Of a DNA stretch of 64,000 nucleotides, positions 9,137 to 20,116 are shown piece by piece. Under the pieces are notes generated by a model. The model had not been told where the DNA came from, made no database searches, and saw nothing but the letters and a program-made list of their open reading frames with translations. Origin of the DNA: Microbispora sp. ZYX-F-249 (GTDB lineage Bacteria; Actinomycetota; Actinomycetes; Streptosporangiales; Streptosporangiaceae). A program made the translations under genes and the position numbers. Position 1 is the first letter of the stretch; each line of letters opens with the position of its first letter. The stretch is from assembly GCF_039649665.1 (NCBI RefSeq), contig NZ_JBDJAW010000038.1:1-64000 (forward strand), read 5' to 3'.

Positions 9137-9520
9137 ATGCAACCGATCCGCCTCACGCCGGCGCACAAGATGATGGCCTCCGCCGTGCTCGTCGGCGTCG
9201 TCATCGTGGGCGGAGCGTCGGTCACCGCGGCCGCGTTCTCCGGGCGCCTGGACGACGTCGCGAAGGCGGACGACGCTCCCGCCGCCAAGCTCGGCCCTGC
9301 GGGCCGCGGCCACGAGGGATCGCGCGACATCCTCCCGGCCGACTCCGGCCGGGGCGGCTTCACCGGGTCCAGGTCCACTCCCGGCGCCGACCCGGACGTG
9401 GTGTCCGAGGCGCTCACGGACGACCCGGACGGGGTCGCCGGCTACTGGACCAACGAGCGCATGGAGGACGCCGGTCCCATGCCGGTGCCCGAGGTCAGCG
9501 TCACCATCATCCCCGACTGA
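9137..9520 (+). CDS. Small exported or membrane-anchored protein of unknown function
   Basis: Protein of 127 residues beginning MQPIRLTPAHKMMASAVLVG, with one hydrophobic segment (about residues 12-33, ending VTAAAF) that is a signal peptide or anchor. After this it is hydrophilic and rich in Asp, Gly and Pro, without cysteines or a recognisable domain. AAGGGGA precedes the ATG by 8 nt. It sits alone between menE and the sigma factor gene. I do not recognise a family. Confidence 0.65.
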   Translation: MQPIRLTPAHKMMASAVLVGVVIVGGASVTAAAFSGRLDDVAKADDAPAAKLGPAGRGHEGSRDILPADSGRGGFTGSRSTPGADPDVVSEALTDDPDGVAGYWTNERMEDAGPMPVPEVSVTIIPD

Positions 9521-9525
9521 CAGCA

Positions 9526-9550
9526 CCGGCCGGCCGGGCCGCCCGGCCGG
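9526..9550 (+). terminator. GC-rich hairpin after the small exported protein
   Basis: Two copies of the palindromic CCGGCCGG (9526-9533 and 9543-9550), separated by 9 nt, can pair just after the stop codon. No T-tract follows. Confidence 0.4.
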
Positions 9551-9577
9551 GTCCACCACCCTCCCCCGCGGGGTGAG

Positions 9578-9602
9578 GGAACAAACCAGGCGCGAGAGCG
9601 TT
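9578..9602 (+). promoter_or_regulatory. ECF-sigma-like promoter upstream of the sigma factor gene
   Basis: GGAAC (9578-9582) followed after 17 nt by GTT (9600-9602) resembles the GGAAY...GTT consensus of SigR/SigE-type ECF sigma factors, though the spacing is one shorter than the usual 18-19 for SigR. In Streptomyces hrdB is partly driven by SigR, so a similar stress-responsive promoter here is plausible. Confidence 0.35.
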
Positions 9603-9689
9603 ATTGATACTGGTGCGCTGAGCCGCCGGACGCCGCGCCCCGATCGCAAGCATTCGAAACCATGAACTCCGCAAGGAGGAGGTGTCCTC

Positions 9690-11057
9690 ATGCCCCGGAC
9701 CGCCGTGGCGGCCTCGCCCGAGCGCGAGGTGACCCCGACGACGCTCGACCTGCTGCTGGAGCGAGGCCGTGCGCAGGGTCGCCTTTCCCTGTCGGAGCTG
9801 CGCGAGGCCTTCGCCAAGGCCGGCGTCAGCCCCGTCGAGGGCCGCTCGATCCTGCGCGAGCTGACCGAGGCGGGCGTGAACCTGGCCGCCGACACCGCCG
9901 CTGACGGCGCGCCGGGCGGCACCGCCCCCGCGGGCACCCAGAAGGCCAAGGCTCCCGCCAGGAAGTCCCGCCGGGCCGCCCAGGCCGAGGCCGCCAAGAA
10001 GAGCGCGCCCGCCGCCAGGAGCACCGCGAAGAAGACGGCCAAGGCCGGCGACGAGGAGCCGTACGACGAGGAGCTCCCGGTCGACGAGACCGAGGCGGAG
10101 GAGAGCGAGACGCTCGACCTCGACGACACCTCGTCGGTCATGGGCGACTCGGTGCACACCTACCTGAAGTCCATCGGCCGCCGCACCCTGCTCACCGCCG
10201 CCCAGGAGGTGGAGCTGGCCAAGCGCATCGAGGCCGGGCTGTACGCCGAGTACAAGCTCGAGACCGCCCTGGAGAACGGCGAGCGCCTCGCGCCGGGCGT
10301 CCGCGAGGACCTGGAGTGGGTCATCGAGGACGGCAGGCGGGCCAAGGACCACATGCTGGAGGCCAACCTCCGCCTGGTCGTCTCGGTCGCCAAGAAGTAC
10401 ACCGACCGCGGCATGGCCCTGCTCGACGTCGTGCAGGAGGGCAACCTCGGCCTGATCCGCGCGGTCGAGAAGTTCGACTACACCAAGGGCTACAAGTTCT
10501 CGACGTACGCCATGTGGTGGATCCGGCAGGCCATCCAGCGCGGCTTCGCCGACTCGGCCCGTACGATCCGGCTGCCCGTCCACGTGCTGGAGATGCTGTC
10601 GAAGCTGTCGCGCGTCGAGCGTGACATGCACCAGCGTCTCGGCCGTGAGCCCACGCCGGAGGAGCTGGCCGTCGAGCTGGACAAGACCCCGGACCAGATC
10701 GAGGAGCTGCTGCGCACCAGCCGGCAGCCGATCAGCCTCGACTCGACCATCGGCGAGGACGGCGAGACCCGGATCGGCGACCTCATCGAGGACGTCGACT
10801 CCCCCGAGGCGTCCGAGGTCGTGGACCGGCAGCTGCTGGCCGAGCAGCTCAAGGGCGTGCTGAGCAACCTGTCGCCGCGCGAGGCCAAGATCATGAGCCT
10901 GCGCTTCGGCCTGGCCGACGGCAAGCCGCACACGCTGGACGAGATCGGCAAGCACCTGGGCCTGACCCGGGAGCGGATCCGCCAGCTCGAGAAGGAGTCG
11001 CTGTCCAAGCTGCGCCACCCGAGCAACACCCGCCCGCTGCTCGACTGGGCGAGCTGA
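9690..11057 (+). CDS. rpoD: Principal RNA polymerase sigma factor (HrdB/SigA type)
   Basis: Primary sigma-70 factor of 455 residues. There is an N-terminal region 1.1-like helical segment (TLDLLLERGRAQGRLSLSEL), an Ala/Lys-rich then acidic linker to about residue 150, and region 1.2 (DSVHTYLKSIGRRTLLTAA). Regions 2.1-2.4 follow (NLRLVVSVAKKYTDRGMALL, VEKFDYTKGYKFSTYAMWWI, RQAIQRGFADSARTIRLPVH), then region 3 and region 4.2 with HTH LDEIGKHLGLTRERIRQLEK. Presence of regions 1.1 and 1.2 and near-perfect conservation of 2.4 and 4.2 identify the housekeeping factor rather than a group 2 paralogue. The ATG is preceded by AAGGAGGAGGTG, a near-consensus ribosome binding site. It is monocistronic, with a strong terminator. 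Confidence 0.96.
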   Translation: MPRTAVAASPEREVTPTTLDLLLERGRAQGRLSLSELREAFAKAGVSPVEGRSILRELTEAGVNLAADTAADGAPGGTAPAGTQKAKAPARKSRRAAQAEAAKKSAPAARSTAKKTAKAGDEEPYDEELPVDETEAEESETLDLDDTSSVMGDSVHTYLKSIGRRTLLTAAQEVELAKRIEAGLYAEYKLETALENGERLAPGVREDLEWVIEDGRRAKDHMLEANLRLVVSVAKKYTDRGMALLDVVQEGNLGLIRAVEKFDYTKGYKFSTYAMWWIRQAIQRGFADSARTIRLPVHVLEMLSKLSRVERDMHQRLGREPTPEELAVELDKTPDQIEELLRTSRQPISLDSTIGEDGETRIGDLIEDVDSPEASEVVDRQLLAEQLKGVLSNLSPREAKIMSLRFGLADGKPHTLDEIGKHLGLTRERIRQLEKESLSKLRHPSNTRPLLDWAS

Positions 11058-11095
11058 GATCTGGGCCGGCTGAGCGCCGCCTGATCCGGATACGA

Positions 11096-11134
11096 GTACG
11101 GCCCGCGTCCCCGCGAAGGGGGCGCGGGCCGTAC
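11096..11134 (+). terminator. Strong terminator of the sigma factor gene
   Basis: A 17-bp stem (11096-11112 with 11118-11134, one G-T wobble) with a 5-nt GCGAA loop, followed by GGCTTT. It lies just before the convergent P450 stop and may serve both strands. Confidence 0.85.
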
Positions 11135-11139
11135 GGCTT

Positions 11140-12546
11140 TCACGCCCCCGGCTGGTCGTCCCGCCGTCCGCCCCGCAGCCTGCGCAGGACGGTCCACAGC
11201 GAGGACCGGGCGGCCCGGCGGTTGTCGGCGGGGGCGTCGGCGGGGACGTCGGACGGCTCCCGTCCGCTGTCACCACCCGCGCTCTGCGCATCGCTCCTGC
11301 CACGCGGCCCGGACGCCGGCCTCACCTCGTACTGCACGGGCAGGGAGCGCAGCGCCCGCGTGAAGGGGGAAGGGCGCCAGGGCAGCTGGTCGGGCGGCAG
11401 CGCGAGGCCCAGCGCCGCGAACCGCTCGAGCAGCCGCCGCACGGCGATCGTGGTGATCTGGGTCGCCAGCCGCCGGCTCGGGCATCGGTGCGGGCCCGCG
11501 CCCCACGACAGGTGCGCGCGGGTGCTGCGCACGGTGTCGTCGCCGAGGGCCGAGGCGAACCGCGGGTCGTTGTTCGCGGCCGCGATCGACAGCAGCACGG
11601 GGTCGCCCGCGGCGATCGTGAAGTTCCCCAGCTTCGCGTCCGCCCTGGCGTAGCGGAGGGTGACGTTGGCGATCGACGGTTTCAGCATCGCGACCCGGTT
11701 CACCGCCTCCTCGACCGCCCCCGTCGACAACGTCGCCCGCAGCCGCGGGTTGGTGATCGCCTCGACCACCGCGTTGCAGATCAGGCTGCCGGTGAAGTCC
11801 AGGAAGGCGGGCAGCAGGAACAGCTCGCGGGCCAGCTCGTCGTCGGTGAAATCCGGCTTGGCGGCGAGCAGATAGGAGGGGACGTCCTCGCCGGGCCTTC
11901 TCCGCTTGACCGTCGCGAGTTCCAGGAAGGTGGCGTGCAGCCGCTGGTACGCCCCGCCGGAGTCCGGGCCGTCCAGCAGGCGCCACAGATCCATCACCAG
12001 GTCGTCGCCGCGGCCGATGCCGATGCCGAACAGGCGGCCCGCGACCATCAGCGGCAGCGGTCGCCCGTACTGCGCGGACAGGTCCGCGAGCCCCGTGGAC
12101 GTGCCCTCCGTGACGACGTCGATGAGCTCGTCGCAGTAGCGCAGGATGGCGCGTTCCATCAGCTGCGCCTGCGGATGAGCGGGGTCCTGGTACGGCCGGA
12201 GGGCGGCGTCCCAGGCCGCGCGGCCCGCGCGGTGCCTGTCCCCGTCCTGGAACCCGGTGTTGTCCGCCGCGAGCAGGGTCAGCGGCGGCCAGTCGGCGGG
12301 CACCCTGCCCTCGGTGTAGGCCCGCCAGCCGGCCACGCACTTTCTCCAGCGCTCGCCCGCGTTCTGCAGGACGTGCAGCACCTCGTCGTAGCCGAGGACG
12401 AACCACACGGGCACACCGAGGAGATCGACCGGCGCCACCGGGCCGTAGGCGCGCCGGAGGCGTTCGTGGACGAGCGCGGGTTCGGTGTCGTACTCCCTGG
12501 TGAGCAGGGGTTCCAGCGGTGACGACGACAGCGAGTCGGGGATCAA
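11140..12546 (-). CDS. Cytochrome P450, atypical K-helix
   Basis: Protein of 468 residues with the heme-binding loop HLSWGAGPHRCPSRRLA, whose Cys is the thiolate ligand, near residue 370. Two hallmarks deviate. The K-helix region reads VEEAVNRVAMLKPS, with no clean ExxR, and the I-helix reads FLDFTGSLICNAVVEA instead of the usual [A/G]GxDT. P450s without ExxR are known in the actinobacterial CYP157 family, which this resembles. A basic, Ala/Arg-rich tail of about 60 residues (ending LRRLRGGRRDDQPGA) follows the P450 fold. The start is uncertain: the first codon is TTG at 12546, with GGAAGG rather far upstream. No ferredoxin or reductase gene is adjacent, and the substrate is unknown. Confidence 0.85.
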   Translation of the reverse strand: MIPDSLSSSPLEPLLTREYDTEPALVHERLRRAYGPVAPVDLLGVPVWFVLGYDEVLHVLQNAGERWRKCVAGWRAYTEGRVPADWPPLTLLAADNTGFQDGDRHRAGRAAWDAALRPYQDPAHPQAQLMERAILRYCDELIDVVTEGTSTGLADLSAQYGRPLPLMVAGRLFGIGIGRGDDLVMDLWRLLDGPDSGGAYQRLHATFLELATVKRRRPGEDVPSYLLAAKPDFTDDELARELFLLPAFLDFTGSLICNAVVEAITNPRLRATLSTGAVEEAVNRVAMLKPSIANVTLRYARADAKLGNFTIAAGDPVLLSIAAANNDPRFASALGDDTVRSTRAHLSWGAGPHRCPSRRLATQITTIAVRRLLERFAALGLALPPDQLPWRPSPFTRALRSLPVQYEVRPASGPRGRSDAQSAGGDSGREPSDVPADAPADNRRAARSSLWTVLRRLRGGRRDDQPGA

Positions 12547-12616
12547 GGGGACGACCTGCCTTCCTGCTCCCGAGCCCTGACGCTCGGCTCGGGTGTGAGG
12601 CGGAATCGTAGACCTT

Positions 12617-12641
12617 CGCGGCTCCCGTGTCAGGAGCCGCG
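12617..12641 (-). terminator. Hairpin between the 150-residue gene and the P450
   Basis: A perfect 9-bp inverted repeat, CGCGGCTCC (12617-12625) / GGAGCCGCG (12633-12641), with a 7-nt loop lies downstream of the gene ending at 12684. Confidence 0.6.
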
Positions 12642-12683
12642 ATCACCGTCGTCGCGCCGGCCGGCCGGCCCGGACGCGCGGGC

Positions 12684-13136
12684 TCAGCGACCGGCGGCGG
12701 CCAGCCCCTTGCGCACGTCGCGCGGGGTCAGGCGGGCGGGGTCGCCCGTCTTGCCGGCACGGGGCACCCGCGGAATGCCGCTGAGGCGGTGCGCCTCGCG
12801 CAGCGTGCGCAGCCGGTTCACCTCGTCGGTCCACAGCGCGCCGTCGGGGGTGGCCCTCGCCTTGCGCCGGGCGATCCTGCTGTCGTAGGACTTCACGCCG
12901 TACGTGGCACGCTGTCCCGCCTCGGCCGCGCGCAGCGCCTCGGTCAGCGCCGTGTCGAGGCCCAGGGCCGCCTCACGGAGCTCGGGGAGCGGCACGCCCG
13001 CCGCCTTCGCCTCCTGGAACCGCCGCTGCGCCGCCCGGAGCTTGTCCAGCACGTGGTCGAAGTTCTTCCGGGTCTCCAGATCCGCGTGGTAGCGGACCTC
13101 CGCCTCCCGGCTCACCCGCGGACGGAAAAACGCCAT
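12684..13136 (-). CDS. Uncharacterised helical protein
   Basis: Predicted soluble protein of 150 residues, MAFFRPRVSREAEVRYHADL onward. It is rich in Ala, Arg and Glu, with heptad-like stretches (HVLDKLRAAQRRFQEAKAAG and ELREAALGLDTALTEALRAA) suggesting a helical bundle or coiled coil, then a basic tail KGLAAAGR. AAGGGG lies 6 nt before the ATG at 13136; an upstream extension of the frame would be low-complexity. I do not recognise a family. It is divergent from a TetR gene. Confidence 0.6.
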   Translation of the reverse strand: MAFFRPRVSREAEVRYHADLETRKNFDHVLDKLRAAQRRFQEAKAAGVPLPELREAALGLDTALTEALRAAEAGQRATYGVKSYDSRIARRKARATPDGALWTDEVNRLRTLREAHRLSGIPRVPRAGKTGDPARLTPRDVRKGLAAAGR

Positions 13137-13269
13137 CGTCAGCCCCTTCGTATCGGCTCGCGCATCGAACTCACGTCGCAAGCGGTAGCGTACGCGCTCC
13201 GCGCGGAGGCCCGCACCGCAGGGTGCGCCGCCCTTTACGAAGTAAGGCCCGATGTGGCAGCATGATCGC

Positions 13270-13836
13270 ATGCCCGCCAAGCGACCACCCGTCCCCCTGT
13301 CCCGGGAGCGGATCATCGACGCCGCCCTGCACATCGCCGACGGTCAGGGCCTGCGCCGGCTGACCATGCGCCGGCTCGGCGACGCCCTCCAGGTGGAGGC
13401 CATGGCCATCTACCACCACCTGCCGCGGGGCAAGGAGGCGCTGATGGACGCCCTCGCCGAGCACGTGACGACCGTGGAGGTCGATCCGGCCGGCGCCGCC
13501 ACCTGGCAGGACAGGGCGCGCGCCTGGGCCCGCGCGAGCCGCGCCGCGCTGCTGGAGCACCCGGGTGTGCTGTCGCTGGCCCTGACCAAGCCCCCCAAGG
13601 GATCGGCCCTCATCGCGATCAGGGAGCAGACCGAGCAGCTGCGCGAGTCGGGGATCGGCGACCCGGCCGGGGCGGTCCGCGCGCTGCGGGCCTACGTGTT
13701 CGGCAGCGTGGCCGTGGAGGTCCAGCAGTCGGGGTGGGCCGATCCGGACGCCGAGGTGCGCGACGCGCGCACCGCCGAGGGCGAGCGCGACTTCGAGCAC
13801 GGCCTCGACGCGCTGATCGCCGGCCTCGGCGGCTGA
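13270..13836 (+). CDS. TetR-family transcriptional regulator
   Basis: Regulator of 188 residues. The N-terminal HTH is intact: LSRERIIDAALHIADGQGLR then LTMRRLGDALQVEAMAIYHH. The C-terminal ligand domain contains ALRAYVFGSVAVEVQQSG, typical of the TetR_C group near tetracycline-type repressors. The ATG at 13270 is preferred to the ATG at 13252 because the HTH then starts at the usual distance. It is divergent from the 150-residue gene, which it might regulate; no clear palindrome is evident in the 133 bp between them. Confidence 0.87.
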   Translation: MPAKRPPVPLSRERIIDAALHIADGQGLRRLTMRRLGDALQVEAMAIYHHLPRGKEALMDALAEHVTTVEVDPAGAATWQDRARAWARASRAALLEHPGVLSLALTKPPKGSALIAIREQTEQLRESGIGDPAGAVRALRAYVFGSVAVEVQQSGWADPDAEVRDARTAEGERDFEHGLDALIAGLGG

Positions 13837-14202
13837 GGGACCGGATTTCCGGGCCGACTACATCTAGCTCGTCAGGCGGCCGAAACCTGTGATCTTCCGG
13901 TTACCCGGCTGTCGGCGTGTCGAGGCCGGACCGTTGCCTGCAATGGGGCATTCTTGTGTACTAGGTCACAACAGTGCGCGTGAGCCTGCTCGGGGTGCGG
14001 CCGGGTCCCCTGCCCGACCGGCGGAAATGCTCCGAACGGACTATGTCGTACGGATGCGGCCGAGCCGCAAACTGGTGTAGTCCAGTGTGGTGTTCGTCAT
14101 ACCGAGCTCCTCGCACCCTGAACGAGGACACTCGTGACGGCGCCCGCGGGACGCCCGCAAGACAAAACGAGCGAACGAACGAAAAGACACGGAGCCCCGG
14201 CG
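13837..14202. other. Intergenic stretch before DUF5999
   Basis: No credible gene. Sequence near 13945-13975 (TTGTGTACTAGGTCAC) is relatively AT-rich and could be promoter. ACTGG...CCAGT near 14070-14087 is a small imperfect dyad. The DUF5999 promoter must lie in this interval. Confidence 0.4.
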
Positions 14203-14403
14203 ATGTGCCCTCATGAACCGGCCTGTCCCACCGCGGACGCGAAGGACCGAGAAGCCGCCCGCACGATAGCCTGTCACCCCGAGCAGGGCTGGAGTCTGCT
14301 CTGCAACGGTGTCGTGCTGTTCGAGGACACCGGCGAGCTGCTGCCGGACGGCGGCGTCATCGCCCCGCACCGTCCCACCGACATGGCCATCAGCGCCGCC
14401 TAG
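14203..14403 (+). CDS. DUF5999 family small protein
   Basis: Protein of 66 residues. The highly conserved core HPEQGWSLLCNGVVLFEDTG then ELLPDGGVIAPHRP is diagnostic of actinobacterial DUF5999 proteins; the N-terminus MCPHEPACPTADAKDREAA carries two cysteines. GGAG lies about 9 nt before the ATG. Function is unknown. Its 3' end overlaps the convergent hydrolase gene by 14 bp. Confidence 0.9.
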   Translation: MCPHEPACPTADAKDREAARTIACHPEQGWSLLCNGVVLFEDTGELLPDGGVIAPHRPTDMAISAA

Positions 14404-14986
14404 GCGGCAACAGCCACTGCGCCACCACCTCGCCCACCCGGGCGGGGTCCTTCTTGAACTCGTGTCCCTCCCCCGGGAGGACGACGAGACGTGCGGCGTC
14501 CTTCTCGTCCGGCACGCCGAACGGATCCCGATCCCCGTTGACCACGAGCACGGGGGTCCCCGCCTGCCGCAGTTCCTCCGCCCGTGAGCGTTCCGGCTTT
14601 CCCGGCGGATGCAGCGGGAACGCGAGCGCCACCACCGCCTCGGCCCCGGCGGCGCGCGCGGTGCGGCAGGCGACCCGCGCCCCGTTGCTCCGCCCGCCCT
14701 GGACGAACGGCAGGCCCGGATGACGCGCGCGGAGCGCGGCCACGATCGACAGCCACGCCTCGTCCTGCTTGACCGCCGGCCCCGGCGCCCGCGCGCCGCG
14801 CAGCCGGAACGGCTGGACCACCCGGGCGACCGTCCCCCCGGCCGCCAGCACCGCGTCACGTACGGCGAGCAGGTCGGGGGCGTCCACACCTCCCCCGGAC
14901 CCGTGGGTCAGGACCAGCAGCAGCCGGGGATCGGGCGCCTCGTCCACCTCGGCCAGGGCGCGGCCGTGCGGGGTCTCGATCTCCAT
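14390..14986 (-). CDS. Alpha/beta hydrolase of the KANL3/Tex30 type
   Basis: Protein of 198 residues, MEIETPHGRALAEVDEAPDP onward. Early HGSGGGVDAPDL matches the oxyanion segment of the KANL3/Tex30 hydrolase family. The nucleophile elbow is GGRSNGARVACR (Ser), and LVVNGDRDPFGVPDE and LPGEGHEFKKDP supply the candidate Asp and His. The start at 14986 fits the family length. Physiological substrate unknown. It is convergent with the DUF5999 gene. Confidence 0.8.
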   Translation of the reverse strand: MEIETPHGRALAEVDEAPDPRLLLVLTHGSGGGVDAPDLLAVRDAVLAAGGTVARVVQPFRLRGARAPGPAVKQDEAWLSIVAALRARHPGLPFVQGGRSNGARVACRTARAAGAEAVVALAFPLHPPGKPERSRAEELRQAGTPVLVVNGDRDPFGVPDEKDAARLVVLPGEGHEFKKDPARVGEVVAQWLLPPRRR

Positions 14987-15076
14987 GGCGGTGACGGTAG
15001 CGGGTCCGACCGGAGCAGGAGGAGGCGACCCTCCGATCGGAGGATGGCAGGCCCCCGAGGAAGGGGACAGAATGTC

Positions 15077-15487
15077 ATGGTGCCGGACATCGCATCCCAG
15101 CAGCCGCCCGCGACCGGGCGCCCCGTCCCCCCGCCGTCCGTGGCGCCATCGACCCGTGAGGACCTGCGCGCCGTCATGGCGGCCCGCCGCGACCTCGGCC
15201 CGGATTACGAGGACGCGCTGGTCGACTCGTTCCTCGACAAGCTCGACGTGGAGATCGCCGCGCGGGTGCGTAACGAGGTGGCGGCCCACCTCAGCCGGCA
15301 GCCGCCCGGGAGTCAGCCCAGGCAGAAGGACAACGGGGTCGCGGTGGCCCTGGGATCGCTGGGCATCGGCATCCCCCTGACCACGATCGCGGGGGCCGCC
15401 GGTCACCTTCCCGGCATGGTCCTCGCCTGGGGCGGGATCATCGCGGTCAACGTCGCCTACGCCCTCGGCCGCCGCAACCAGCGCTGA
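15077..15487 (+). CDS. Small membrane protein of unknown function
   Basis: Protein of 136 residues. The Pro-rich N-terminus is followed by the amphipathic stretch DYEDALVDSFLDKLDVEIAA, a linker, and two predicted membrane segments (VAVALGSLGIGIPLTTIAG and GMVLAWGGIIAVNVAYAL) ending in RRNQR. This layout, an N-terminal cytoplasmic helix then a two-helix hairpin, is common among small actinobacterial membrane proteins without known role. AAGGGG lies about 10 nt before the ATG at 15077. Confidence 0.7.
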   Translation: MVPDIASQQPPATGRPVPPPSVAPSTREDLRAVMAARRDLGPDYEDALVDSFLDKLDVEIAARVRNEVAAHLSRQPPGSQPRQKDNGVAVALGSLGIGIPLTTIAGAAGHLPGMVLAWGGIIAVNVAYALGRRNQR

Positions 15488-15502
15488 GCCCCGCCCGGCG
15501 GA

Positions 15503-16045
15503 TCAGGCCTCCACGACGCCTTCCATGACGGGGCGCACATCCCGCCCGAGGCGCAGCCGCACCTGCTCGGCGAGCGCCGGATCGGGGTGGTCGAGGCCGT
15601 AGCGCCACACGGTCTCCGCGTCGCCGTCGCGGCCGCGCAGCGGCAGCGTACGGGCCAGCAGTTCGATCGCGAGCGCGCCGGTGCCGGCGTCGGCCCCCTC
15701 CTGGCGGCTGTCCTCCACGGCCCCGGCGAACTGCGCGCACGCCATCTCCAGATGGGCCATGCCGAGCAGCACCCGCAGGCGCGCCGGGTCGGCCACCGCG
15801 CTGACCGACAGCGCCTCCAGCAGAATGTCGGCGGCCCGTTCGGGCTCGCCGTCCTCCAGCAGCCGCTCGGCCATCCGCTCGACCACGACGGACAGGCCCT
15901 CGCCGGCCTCGCCGCGGTCCGGCGCGGCCTCGTCCGCCGCGAGCTCCGCGAAGATCGCGGCCGCGCCGTCGAGGTCGCCGCCCTCGGCGAGCCGGCGCGC
16001 GTGGTCGAGCCGGTCGGACCGCCGCCCGGATTCGATGGCCGTCAT
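15503..16045 (-). CDS. TPR-like helical protein
   Basis: Predicted all-helical protein of 180 residues with TPR-like paired helices: LDHARRLAEGGDLDGAAAIF, MAERLLEDGEPERAADILLE, and ELLARTLPLRGRDGDAETVW. This suggests a short repeat protein for protein contacts. The ATG at 16045 is chosen for GAGG at 7 nt; an in-frame ATG at 16060 is possible. It lies just downstream of gcvP but faces the same way after a 91-bp gap. Function not known. Confidence 0.65.
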   Translation of the reverse strand: MTAIESGRRSDRLDHARRLAEGGDLDGAAAIFAELAADEAAPDRGEAGEGLSVVVERMAERLLEDGEPERAADILLEALSVSAVADPARLRVLLGMAHLEMACAQFAGAVEDSRQEGADAGTGALAIELLARTLPLRGRDGDAETVWRYGLDHPDPALAEQVRLRLGRDVRPVMEGVVEA

Positions 16046-16136
16046 ACAGGGGCCTCGCATTGTCGCAGGTGATGAGGAACGATCACCGCGATCTTAACGA
16101 GACCGGCCGCCGGGCGGGGCCGACATACTCAACTGA

Positions 16137-18962
<2,826 letters not shown>

Positions 18963-19038
18963 GACAGGGGCCTCCTGGACGGGGTCGAGACCTGCGGCGA
19001 CCGCCCGGCGCCCTGTGTGGCGCGGCCGGTCGTGAAGC

Positions 19039-19232
19039 GGTCTCCCCCTCTGTCATCGGACCTGAGAGCTTCACCGGGCCGTCGAGCCCGGCTTTCCCCT
19101 TCGGTGAGGCGCCGCCTGGCCGGCGGGCCTGCTTTTCAGAGTCGCCTCGTCCGTGCGGTACGGATGCCTGAGAGATTCCGGGGAGGTTTGCTCCTTCGGC
19201 GCCTCTGAACGTCCAGAGGTCTCTCCCGCACG
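19039..19232 (-). promoter_or_regulatory. Tandem glycine riboswitch upstream of gcvP
   Basis: Read on the minus strand, two glycine aptamers follow each other. Aptamer 1 (about 19232-19155) has GCGGGAGAGACC, the GCCGAAGGAGCAA core and CTCTCAGGCATCC. Aptamer 2 (about 19152-19039) has CACCGAAGGGGAAAGCC, CTCTCAGGTCC and a closing GAUGACAGAGGGGGAGACC-type 3' side. These paired cores (CCGAAGGRG and CTCTCAGG) are the known signature. The gcvP start lies 76 nt downstream, which fits an ON switch acting on transcription or translation. Confidence 0.93.
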
Positions 19233-19303
19233 AGGTCGTCGGCCTTGTCACTCTACCCGTTACGGGAGAGCCGACTCCCCTCGCTCCTTGCTTTGCCGAT
19301 CAC

Positions 19304-19342
19304 CAGGGACCGTCGATCACAGGGACCGTCGATCGCAGGGAC
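19304..19342. repeat. 16-bp tandem repeat, 2.4 copies
   Basis: The unit CAGGGACCGTCGATCA occurs at 19304 and 19320 (last base changed), and its first seven bases again at 19336, immediately after the MerR gene stop. It is probably slippage, without evident function. Confidence 0.75.
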
Positions 19343-19343
19343 C

Positions 19344-19961
19344 TCAGCCGGTCCTGCGGGCCTTTCTACGGCGGGCCAGCTCGTCCGCGGGATGGTCCCC
19401 CTCCGCATCCGGGGCGGGCTCCGCGCGCTCACCCGGAAGCTCGGCCAGCGATCCCTCGACCTCGCGCCAGACCCGGCCGAGCGCGATGCCGAACACGCCC
19501 TGACCGCCCTGCAGCAGGTCGATCACCTCGTCCGCGCTCGTGCACTCGTAAACGCTCACGCCGTCGCTCATCAAGGTGATCTGGGCCAGGTCGTTGACGC
19601 CGCGGTCGCGCAGATGCCGTACGGCGGTGCGTATCTGCTGGAGGGAGACCCCCGTGTCGAGAAGACGTTTGACGACCTTCAGGACGAGGATGTCGCGGAA
19701 GCTGTACAGTCGCTGGGACCCGGATCCCTGGGCGGCCCTTATCGTCGGGAGCACCAGTTCGGTCCGGGCCCAGTAGTCGAGCTGACGGTATGTGATCCCG
19801 GCCGCCGCACACGCCGTCGGCCCGCGGTATCCGATGCCCTGGGGCAGCGCCGTCGGCTGCTCGTCGAACAGCAGACCCTGTTCGCCGGCGCGCTCGCGCG
19901 CCGCCTGCCGAACCGGGTCGTGCTGGCCGGCCGACTTACCCTCGCCGCTGCTGACCGCCAC
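19344..19961 (-). CDS. MerR-family regulator (Rv1830/McdR-like)
   Basis: Regulator of 205 residues. The MerR HTH reads GYRGPTACAAAGITYRQLDY then WARTELVLPTIRAAQGSGSQ and LYSFRDILVLKVVKRLLDTG. A second domain (LMSDGVSVYECTSADEVIDL) and an acidic/basic tail follow. Start: the GTG at 19961 has GGAGG 6 nt upstream; an ATG at 19985 lacks one. Its position between the bifunctional nuclease and gcvP is the same as Rv1830 in M. tuberculosis, a regulator linked to cell division; orthology is inferred from synteny. Confidence 0.88.
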   Translation of the reverse strand: MAVSSGEGKSAGQHDPVRQAARERAGEQGLLFDEQPTALPQGIGYRGPTACAAAGITYRQLDYWARTELVLPTIRAAQGSGSQRLYSFRDILVLKVVKRLLDTGVSLQQIRTAVRHLRDRGVNDLAQITLMSDGVSVYECTSADEVIDLLQGGQGVFGIALGRVWREVEGSLAELPGERAEPAPDAEGDHPADELARRRKARRTG

Positions 19962-20116
19962 TGCGGACCTCCGGCTTTCTCTCATCCCACGGTCTGATCT
20001 GGGGGTTCGTGAATTACAACCGTGGTTTCCCTTGCACCGTAGGACCGGGGCCATCGTCAGTCAACGACCCCGTCCGGCGCGTCGTGAAGCGTAATCTCCC
20101 GAAATCGTCCGGCACG

